In this document: in pieces, positions 43,614 to 52,030 of the stretch
How positions within the stretch are numbered: position 1 is the stretch's first letter
Layout: each line of letters opens with the position of its first letter
Assembly: GCA_026119855.1 (NCBI GenBank)
Contig: JAOWBW010000268.1
Location: forward strand, 641,480-705,479
Source of the DNA: Campanula takesimana
Lineage: Eukaryota > Streptophyta > Magnoliopsida > Asterales > Campanulaceae
Direction: 5' to 3'
DNA length: 64,000 bases
Notes under the pieces: generated by a model
Database searches by the model: none
What the model was told of the DNA's origin: nothing
Seen by the model: the letters and a program-made list of their open reading frames with translations, nothing else
Made by a program: the position numbers and the translations under genes

Positions 43614-44837
43614 CGATTTAGAGGGTTAAACTTGCGTTTTCATTTTTGGTGTTCTTTTATTCTGTTTTCTGGGCATTCTGGTAAAAAGGGTAGGAAGTGC
43701 GCGCCTCCGGCCTTCTTGGCCTAAAGCGCGCGCGTCCGACCCTTATTACCAGAATCGCCCGCCTCCTTTCTTGTCCTTCAATTCCATGTTTCTGTGCTAA
43801 CAAATTCTGCAGGGGAAAGTTTTCTTAATTAAGGGTCAAGGCAATCCCTTGAACCCACTGATTTGCAGGTTCTCACCCAGAAGCGGGCGCCTCTGCCCTG
43901 CTTCCTCTCACGCGCGCGCCTTCCGCATAGGCAACACAATGCGCGCGCTTCTGGGCGCATTCCCGGAATAGAACAATGCACAGAAACAGAACAGAATGAC
44001 AGTGTGTGGGCACCGGGCCTGCATACAATTTCTTTTACTTTCTGTTTATTTTTATTGGTCACACGGGTGATTCGAAAGTTGTAATTATGTGCTTATGTGT
44101 TTTTTTTTTAATTTCTTTTCTTTAAAAAAATAAATTAAAATAAAAATGTTTTGTCACATGTTAGACCTCACACTACATGCACATATTCTTATCAACTGCT
44201 CACTATCGAGTCGCACAAGTCCAACCCCAAACCCGTCGAGGCCCGTCCTAGAAGTTTCAAGCTCCACCCGACCTTGACTCTTCCGAAGCGGTCAACCTCA
44301 GCCCGTGGCGTAGTTCATGACTACATGCCGGGGGTGACCTTTGAGCCTCATATTCAAGCCGAGCACAAACCACACAATTCTAGTTTAAGGTCTAACACTC
44401 CGTGACTCAAGTCGGTTTTCATGTGCCGAGATTTCCCTAAACTAATGTCTTCAAATCATACATGCCAACTTGTTGCAATGGACGAAATAAAACTCCGTCC
44501 CCAAAAGTGGTTATTATGGACGAAAATAAAAATCCGTCCCCGCATGTATGCTTTACTACATTAATTTAGTTTAATCTCGACACATGTAGGATTCACAAGC
44601 GTGGTGGAATCCGATGAGTATATGGGACCGCGAGAAGGTCTATATACTAGTGTGACGATTCCACTATTTTTCTAGAAACCCCAAAAAAGGACCACGTCCT
44701 TCCGACTTTTGTAAATAAAAAAAAAGAGTCATTTTCTTATGTGGTTGAGTCTTTTCTTGTTTGTGGGTGAAATCATTTCACTCAAAAGGTGTTTGTGGGG
44801 CCATACTAAGATCGACCGTGTTCTCTCAATAGGTCCA
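43614..44837 (+). other. Leader of element B with two GC-motif triplets and a hairpin
   Basis: Untranslated leader. Triplet 1: GCGCGCCTCC, GCGCGCGTCC and CGCCCGCCTCC, with TCC at 43706, 43735 and 43764 (29 and 29 bp). Triplet 2: GCGGGCGCCTCTG, GCGCGCGCCTTCC and GCGCGCGCTTCTG, aligned at 43892, 43921 and 43949 (29 and 28 bp). The structured hairpin is at 44605-44663. Confidence 0.65.
44605..44663 (+). ncRNA. Leader hairpin of element B
   Basis: Outer stem TGGAATC (44605-44611) with GATTCCA (44657-44663); inner stem AGTATAT (44617-44623) with ATATACT (44642-44648); top ACC/GGT. Bulges CGATG and AGTGTGAC match the element A hairpin (28202-28303), while paired bases differ. It ends 174 bp before the gag ATG. 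Confidence 0.65.
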
Positions 44838-45816
44838 ATGGCTTCAAACGGCAACGACAACGGCATTCCCGTGTCCAACGAAGGGTTATTCCGCATGGTG
44901 GAAGTATTGAAAGGGAAAGTTGATACACTAGCCGAGAATGTCCGCCGCAATGATGATTTATGGCGAGCCCGTTACGAGCATGTGAAAGCGGTTCACAAGA
45001 AAGAAGTTGCTCAACTCAAGAACCAATTGAAAGGGCTCACGAGTGAAAGAAAGGTCCAAATCATTTATACCGGTTTGGTCAACACTCTCATGTCCTACAT
45101 TGACCAAAGGCTTAGTGGGCTAAATTTGCACAAGGGCCCAAACACCGATCTTCATCAAGCTTCTCTCCTCATCAACACAATGGAGGCTCTTCCCGAAAAG
45201 TTCAAGATGCCCGATATTGGAAAGTTCAACGGCAACTCTTTCCCCAACGCTCATGTCGACTCCTACATTTGGGCATGCTACCAAAGAAAGTGTCTCCTCA
45301 AATAATGGCACAATGCTTCCCGCTTACTCTCGAGGGGGTCGCAAAAGATTGGTATATGGGTCTTCCAGTTTCCACCCGACTCAATTGGGATGCCGCTATG
45401 CTTGCCTTCAAGTCAGAATATCAAGGCAACTCCATATTCCGCCCCACCAAGAAGGAATTGGAGAGCACCGTGCAAATGGGTGATGAATCATTTGGGGACT
45501 TCTATCGCCGTTGGAATGACAACCTAGCCGAGATGGTTGATAGGCCTTCCAAGAAGGAACAAATGGACATCTTCTTGAGGTGTTTGAAAATGGACTTCCG
45601 CACTCATCTTAGTGGGCTTTTCACTCCGATTTTTCAAGCATGTATGATGCGGGGGTTAGAATCGACAATTTGCTCCGAGAAGTGGCCGAGTCCTCCTATG
45701 ACACAAGCTTCAACGACAAAGGGTTCCCAAGCAATGACATGGAAGAATGTAGTGATATGGGAGACTACAACGACAATGGGGACTACAACGACAAAGTCCT
45801 CTTTTGTGTGCATTAA
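44838..45816 (+). pseudogene. gag: Tat/Ogre-like Gag of element B
   Basis: Start at ATG 44838 (MASNGNDNGIPVSNEG). The first 120 residues are helix-prone with KGKVDTLAENVRRN and HKKEVAQLKNQLKGL, probably a coiled coil. Capsid homology (Retrotrans_gag type) follows: KFKMPDIGKFNGNSFPNAHV, AQCFPLTLEGVAKDWYMGLP, FKSEYQGNSIFRPTKKELES, SFGDFYRRWNDNLAEMV. Frame changes occur near 45270 (in TTTGGG) and 45655 (in GGGGG). The shifted end reads DNLLREVAESSYD. It would form the particle if its frames were intact; no zinc motif is seen. Confidence 0.75.
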
Positions 45817-46069
45817 TGTTTTCTCTCGTCCCATGTTAAGTGTCGAGTCTTCTTATCAAATAAAAGTCGCTCTTGTCCTTATACACTCTTCCAAGTTGTT
45901 CGATCTAATTCTTGACAAAATGATGAAAAGATGTCTAAACAAGTTTTAGAACAAGGCCATCACTTGAACGCCTAGGGGCTAAACATCGACGCCAACATCA
46001 ACGACGAAGCCAAGACAAATAAGGTGGAGCAACAATCATGAAGAAGTCAAGCAAAGTTTTCAAAGGGGA

Positions 46070-46102
<33 letters not shown>

Positions 46103-46117
46103 GAAAAAAAGAGCTCG

Positions 46118-46158
46118 CTAGGTTGAAACCATCAAATCAACCTAGGCAAAAGTTAGAG
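46118..46158 (+). ncRNA. GGCAAAA-type hairpin of element B, 9-bp stem form
   Basis: CTAGGTTGA (46118-46126) pairs perfectly with TCAACCTAG (46137-46145) around a 10-base loop, followed by GCAAAAGTTAGAGC. The neighbouring 5' bases AGCTCG are shared with the copies at 34783 and 34841. Confidence 0.6.
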
Positions 46159-46291
46159 CACGAAAAAAAAAAAAAAAAATCCCCCTCAATCAAAGAAGTC
46201 CACATCAAGATCAACATCATTCCATCCACCAAAGGAGGACGAAGCTACACGACGAAGCAACAATTCCATCCCGAAGAATGGAGAATTCACA

Positions 46292-46350
46292 AGAACAACG
46301 GTGACCTGAGCCTCTACACTGGAGGAACGTAGGCAACCTGCGGGTCCGGT
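46292..46350 (+). ncRNA. CTACG/CGTAG motif in element B, first copy
   Basis: GAACAACG (one mismatch), GTGACCTGAG, inner stem CCTC (46311-46314) with GAGG (46322-46325), AACGTAGGCAACC, then ACCTGCGGGT and CCGGTCT. Confidence 0.6.
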
Positions 46351-46793
46351 CTCATGCAAGAAAGAAGATATGTTTAGCCCTAGCGCGTTATGGTGATCGG
46401 CCTTCATCTCGAACTTGTCAAGACATCTTTGTACGATTCATTTGCCAATGAATTAATCACCAAAAAGATTGAACACTTTCTTAGATTGAATCATTTCGCG
46501 CTCCTTGTCGAGTCTAGGGACTTCTATTCTTTCTGCATACTCCAATTTCTTGCAATCAAATTGGGGCTTTCCTTCTCTTCTCTCTTAATGACTTACTTGC
46601 CTTCGCGAGTCATTCAATTCAATAAAAAATACACGTCAATACTAGGGACACTTCCCTAGTCGAGTCAATGTCACTCATCTTTAGTGACAAAAGGTTTTCA
46701 CCGCAAAATCACATGTCTCTCATCCTCAGCTAGAGTCAATGTACACTTCCTCATTAATCGAGTCAAAAAATGAAGACGCAAAAGAGATGCCCA

Positions 46794-46842
46794 CTAGATT
46801 GAAAACCCGAAAGGGCGGTCTAGGCAAAAAACAGGGTGCGTC
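46794..46842 (+). ncRNA. GGCAAAA-type hairpin of element B, second form
   Basis: CTAGA (46794-46798) with TCTAG (46819-46823), inner CCC-GAAA-GGG with a GNRA-type loop, then GGCAAAAAACAGGGTGCGTC. Confidence 0.6.
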
Positions 46843-48891
46843 ATAAAAAAAATGAGAGAGTGAGAGAGAGAAGGGAAAGAGAAATGGAGATCTCCGGCCT
46901 CTAAAGAAGACAACTGCACGAGCTCTACATTGGATCTCCTCAGCAAGTCAATTCCCCACCGAGTCAACTTTGGGATTGCAAAAGGCTCGACAAGATATGG
47001 CACCATCAAAGGTTGTTTTGGGTTATTGGCATCATTCTCCAGCAGTGTGCATTTTTGGGTTCATGAAAAGAAAGCCCGTGGTAGCCAAGACCCATCCGAG
47101 AACGAGCCCATCATAAAAGGGCACGATGTTGCACAAATAATCTCTAGCTAGTCAATTGACTTGGGCAACAAATAGCAACAACATGTGTCTCAGTTTTCAA
47201 AGCTTCTTCAAGAATGTGCTTCTAAAGTACGCCGAAAGGCTCCCGAGAAATGGAGTAGCTCTTGCCATGTCCTCTCATGTTTGTTCCCTCGCACGAGGAT
47301 GAGTCACTCTTGCTTTGCTCAACAAATGGTGACGCCCTAGGGGCTATATGACCCGAGAACAAGGGCTTCTTTTGACAATCAACAAGCCCTAGGGGCTATG
47401 CTCGAAAAAGATGTGTGAGACTATCCTCAAAGTCCCTCAAAAGGGACGTCAAAAGCCCTCTTGTCGCGTGTGCCCGTGCTCGTTCCCCCAATCAAGGATG
47501 GACCTTTCTCGCAATCAATGATGGCACTCTAGGGGCTACGGTCAAGGCTTAAAGGCTCCCTCGGCAAAGAGCAATAAACTCCCCAGCAGTATCCCCAGCC
47601 AAGTCATGTGCAACATTGGAAGCTTCCTTAATTCGGCACCGAAGGTCTCAACGGGCTTCGCAATCTACAATCTTTTGGCTACGGCATTACAGTAATTCAA
47701 GCAAAGGGCAGTATTAGGGCTTCGCGACCGATAGTCTTTTGGGCAACAATACTCGAGCAAGTGCAATGTGGAGTAGTCTTATGGCTCCATGAAAGAGATC
47801 AAGCTTCAAAGGTCTCTCAACACTTCAAGTTAAAGGCCTCTTGGTTTTAAATGAAGACTCCGATGTTATGAATGAAGTTGATGATTTTTGTTAGAACTCA
47901 CAGCGAGATTTTGAAGGAAGTCTTAGAGAAAAGGAAAAAGATTCAATATGCTAAACTCTAATCAAAACAGGGTTATAGCGGGAAATGCACGGCCAATCCC
48001 AATGTTTCTGCAATTCAGCACCCCCTTCTCCAAGATCAAAAGCACAAGGTGCAGCTCAGATAAAGTTGGGCCACAGCACTAGTTGCATCCGAAGATCCGT
48101 CATTAGTTCAACTCAAGAAGAGTCAAGCAAGCATACTCATTTGAGACTTTATCACGCCAAGACCTTATCCTCTGCGACCTCGACAGCACCGCAAGACATT
48201 GCTGCATCCTTTGACATAAGCCCTCAGTCATTTGGGTATCGACCACAATGAGGCCATTCATCTCCCCAGTAGAGCAAGAAGGAGATCTCTATCAAGAATT
48301 CTACCAAACGGTACACCGCTCTCAATGCCGAACCAAAACACGAGATAATTTGGGGCTTTACAATGAAAGGTCTTCACATCCCGCCATCTACAATCCCACG
48401 ACACTTGGGGCTTTGCAATCTCTCGAAGCTTGGCATCAACGATCTCCTCTTGGGGCTTGCTCACTACAACAACAAATGGCGATTTACTCGAATGGGCCAA
48501 GAGCTGATTTATCTTGGGGCTATGCAAGCCACTCAAAGTTTGGCATCAAAGGCGTTCTAGGGACTTCACAATCAGCAACCCCTTGGTATCTCAGCACCAA
48601 AAGCCTTTTGAAGCCCCATAACCGACAAATCTCTTGGGGCTAGACATCAATCTTCGTTGGGCACACCGGCGACAACAGAATTCAAGCGAGGCAATCCGGA
48701 CTTCGACTGAACATGACTTGATCTTGGGTTGGCTTCACAAGCACACAATGGTTTAAAATGGTTCACCCACGAACGAAAAAAAAAAAAAAAAAAGGATTTT
48801 TTTTCTTTCTTTTTCTCCTTCTATGTGCAAAATTATGTGCTTTACTTTGCTTTGCTCCTAGCTTCTCCTCCAGCGTTCCTCCATCATCCTT

Positions 48892-48942
48892 GAACTACGC
48901 TGTCTGATTCTCTTCAAGGGATACGTAGGCAGCCTTTTGGCA
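48892..48942 (+). ncRNA. CTACG/CGTAG motif in element B, second copy
   Basis: GAACTACG, CTGTCTGAT, inner TCTCT/AGGGA (48909-48921, one T-G pair), ACGTAGGCAGCC, then CCTTTTGG. Confidence 0.55.
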
Positions 48943-49255
48943 CGACCAACCCATCATCAAAAGTGATCATGCCTCCATCAAAAGCAAAAGCAACTCATCA
49001 ACATCCAAAGCATGGACATTCTTCATCGAAGCCACAACATCAGAAATCCATCCCAAATCAAGCGGCCATGGTAAGTGAAGGTATGAACATCATTCACGCT
49101 TTCTTCAAATCACACCGCACACAAAGCAATTTCTCCATTCTTGCAAAATCTCTCTCTCAAGCAATCTCTGCTTTTCAAATCACAACGCACCACAAGCACA
49201 ATTTCACACTTCACACAAGCACGTACATTTGCAAAACACACACATAACAGGTACT

Positions 49256-49968
49256 ACAGCAAGTGCGGCTTCAAACAGCATACAGCAAGTGCGGCTTCAA
49301 ACAGCATACAGCAAGTGCGGCTTCAAACAGCAAGCAAATGCGGCTTCAAACGCATACAGCAAGTGCGGCTTCAAACAGCAAGCAAGTGCGGCTTCAAACA
49401 GCAGAAAACAAGCAAGTGCGGCTTCTAACAGCATACAGCAAGTGCGGCTTCAAACAGCATACAGCAAGTGCGGCTTCAAACAGCAAGCAAATGCGGCTTC
49501 AAACAGCATACAGCAAGTGCGGCTTCAAACAGCAAGCAAATGCGGCTTCAAACAGCATACAGCAAGTGCGGCTTCAAACAGCAAGCAAGTGCGGCTTCAA
49601 CAGCAGAAAACAAGCAAGTGCGGCTTCTAACAGCATACAGCAAGTGCGGCTTCAAAACAGCATACAGCAAGTGCGGCTTCAAACAGCAAGCAAATGCGGC
49701 TTCAAACAGCATACAGCAAGTGCGGCTTCAAAAACAGCAAGCAAGTGCGGCTTCAAACAGCAGAAAACAAGCAAGTGCGGCTTCTAACAGCATACAGCAA
49801 GTGCGGCTTCAAACAGCATACAGCAAGTGCGGCTTCAAACAGCAAGCAAATGCGGCTTCAAACAGCATACAGCAAGTGCGGCTTCAAACAGCAAGCAAGT
49901 GCGGCTTCAAACAGCAGAAAACAAGCAAGTGCGGCTTCAAACAGCAGAAACAGCAAGTGCGGCTCCGA
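49256..49968 (+). repeat. Tandem array with ~154-bp higher-order unit in element B
   Basis: About 27 units share the core GCAAGTGCGGCTTCAAACA, differing in the spacer: ACA-type units of about 26 bp, short units of about 23 bp and GAAAACAA-type units of about 30 bp. The order 26-26-23-26-23-30 repeats four times, once with an extra 23-26 pair. The reading frame stays mostly open in three frames, which produces long repetitive frames that I do not regard as genes. Confidence 0.9.
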
Positions 49969-50161
49969 ACAGCAATTTTGGTCCATTGTGAACCACTGAA
50001 ATCCACCGTACCCCTCTTCCAACAAAATCCGCTCACACAGGGAGCGCATTTCTATCCTTTGTAATTTCAAATTCCTGCTTTATCGAGTCTTTGTTTTCTC
50101 TTGTCGATGTCCTCGGCGGTTGTCTTTCTTTCGTCGACACGTTTTGCCTCGCAATCCACGT
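49969..50161 (+). other. Tail of element B before the purine tract
   Basis: Non-coding, T-rich. Confidence 0.6.
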
Positions 50162-50174
50162 CGTCGAGGGGCTC
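50162..50174 (+). other. Polypurine tract of element B
   Basis: CGTCGAGGGGCTC abuts the 3' LTR. Its AGGGGCT core recurs many times inside the element. Confidence 0.7.
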
Positions 50175-51485
50175 TGTAGACACCCCGCCTTGGACCTCTC
50201 ACCCCGATTGCATACAAAGTATTTTTATTTAACTTATTTTGTTGATTTCTGTTACTTCGGTTAAGTTCCTAACTGATTCCGTTAGTTTTGGACTAAACTG
50301 CATAACAGAGTTAACTTTTAGGGTCATTCTGTCATTCTGTCATTTTCACCCGCGGGCGCTTCCGGCACTGCCAGTGAGCCGCGCGCGCGTCCCGCCCCAA
50401 AAGCCGGACCCGCGCGCTTCCCACTTTGGCAGTAACGGATTGCACCTTATTTCCCTCCCTTTTCTTATTTACAAACATCTTTTCTTAATCACAAAAAAAC
50501 CATCTTTTTACATCCACATTCATCCCCCCTTTTCTCATTAACTCCCAATCCCACACTTCTAGCCTTTTCATTAAAACAAAAATATTTCCTTTTTATTTTA
50601 TTTGATTTTCTTTTATTTCTTTTATTTATTATTTTATTTTTGATTGGTCAATTCCATTTCACATGGATGATCATCTTTTCCCTCCAACATTTCCCTCTCT
50701 TTTTTTACCTATAAAAACCATCATCTTCTACCTTAGAGGGGGACTTAGGACTTCTTTTTGGACTTCTTTTTGGACTCCAACCTTGATTCACCAACTACAT
50801 TATACACAAATTCTCCCAACAAGAGTTCTTAGTAACAAGACTCTACACAAATTGTTCTACAACAATTTCATTACAACAACAACACTTTCAAGTCAAGGTT
50901 CCAAGTCCTCTTTCTCAAGGTACAACTCCATTTTCTTCCTTTGTTTTCTTCTTCTTGATGTATGCAATCCCCATTAATGGGACATGACCAACATGACTAC
51001 TTCACATATTGAAGTTAGTTAAGGTTATCTCCCTACATTTTAATCTTAACTTTAATTCACCATGTTAATTTCTCTTCATCTCTTAATGTAATTCTTTAAC
51101 ATTACTTGTTACATGTAATCTTTATCATTAAATAAATAAAACAATTCTATTTTATTTCCCCTTTATTTCCCCTTTTCTTCTCATCACAATTATTAGCACA
51201 TTTCTATTTAATTAATTGAAGGACATGTAAATATTAGAACACCAATAGTAGCAAGACCCGCGTAAGCGGGGCGGAGTGGGTGTTTAAATACTTCCCACTC
51301 CGTCACCTAACCCCCGAACCCTTCTCTCCCGAATCTCTGGTTTTGTACATAAATTAGGCTATTTCTAGGTTTTTCTTATGTTCCTTTAAAAACATAGGTG
51401 GCGACTCTAAACAATCTAAAACAAGTTAGACATCCTAGGATAATTCACCGCTCTAGCCAAGCCGTGGTTCCCCGGGGTATCTACA
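50175..51485 (+). repeat. 3' LTR of element B
   Basis: 1311 bp, nearly identical to 42295-43594. About ten of the differences are single bases in homopolymer runs. Confidence 0.93.
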
Positions 51486-51535
51486 GTTATAAAGACTTTT
51501 TTCTCAAGACTTGTGATCCTAGCCTTATGATCCAT
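51486..51535 (-). pseudogene. First codons of the antisense DUF7745-like gene
   Basis: ATG at 51535-51533 on the minus strand opens MDHKARITSLEKK and runs into the target duplication GTTAT. The gene resumes at 42294. A TATTTAA on the minus strand near 51624 is a possible TATA element, and the palindrome triplet lies upstream at 51685-51762. Confidence 0.55.
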
Positions 51536-51684
51536 GGCAAAGAGCAAGCAAATTGGTGATTGGAACTCTAAATTTCTCAAAAAAAGTGGCTGGTACGAAT
51601 TCTAAGGCAACACAAACTCCCCTTAAATAGTACACAAACTCCAATTCTTGCCAGGAAAAGGAAAACCAGAGTCGGCGGCAGACT

Positions 51685-51762
51685 TGGCCACGTGGCCACA
51701 ATTGTCCTCAAGCCACTATTGCTCTTGGCCAGGCGGCCGACTTTGCCTTGGCCACGCGGCCA
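51685..51762. promoter_or_regulatory. Palindrome triplet 1 (TGGCCACGCGGCCA type), upstream of the DUF7745-like gene
   Basis: TGGCCACGTGGCCA (51685-51698, perfect, with a CACGTG core), TGGCCAGGCGGCCG (51726-51739) and TGGCCACGCGGCCA (51749-51762). It lies 150-227 bp upstream of the minus-strand ATG at 51535. The same motif forms triplets at 54408-54539 and in the LTR at 55744-55827. Confidence 0.7.
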
Positions 51763-52030
51763 CTCTTGCCCCCATGTAGAAATCGCAGATCGTTACTCCC
51801 ACTCCGCAACGGATCCATGAAAACAACGTACCTGTCCCTCCCCGAGGCTCATGCATTGTATAAAAATTAGGAGCATTGTAAAATAATTAGTTTGTACAGA
51901 TAGGCTGTCACAAAATCATTCTCATTTTAGTTCATAAATATATTTACATGCATGTTGAATGTTTGTCCAGTACATATTTGTCTCTACTAGCTAACAGTAT
52001 AGGAAATAAAGATGGAAAGATGGGCCCCGC
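51763..52030. other. Region between the two antisense genes
   Basis: AT-rich; probably holds the 3' untranslated region and poly(A) region of the mobile-domain gene on the minus strand. No gene seen. Confidence 0.5.

Larger units (their letters stand above)
45817..49240 (+). other. Non-coding region of element B
   Basis: No pol motifs. Contains A-rich tracts (46073-46109, 46163-46180), the GGCAAAA-type hairpins (46118, 46794), CTACG/CGTAG motifs (46293, 48892), and about ten words of the type CTAGGGGCTA or CTTGGGGCTT (45970, 47335, 47390, 47530, 48345, 48403, 48450, 48513, 48637). Scattered short frames have no domains. Confidence 0.65.
42295..51485 (+). mobile_element. Complete non-autonomous Tat/Ogre-like element B (gag only), 9.19 kb
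   Basis: LTRs of 1300 and 1311 bp, GTGGCGACTC-type primer site, long leader, a gag gene, over 4 kb of non-coding DNA, a tandem repeat array, purine tract GTCGAGGGGCTC, 3' LTR, and a perfect GTTAT duplication (42290-42294 and 51486-51490). No protease, RT, RNase H or integrase. It interrupts the antisense DUF7745-like gene. The LTRs show only about two or three substitutions by eye, so it is the youngest large insertion here. Confidence 0.92.

Noticed and set aside
49256..49968. CRISPR-like array
   Set aside because: Plant context, spacers are themselves repeats of three classes, and the array lies in an LTR element.
49141..50064. Long frames of 95-198 codons in the tandem array
   Set aside because: They exist in several frames because the repeat lacks stops; no start context or domain.
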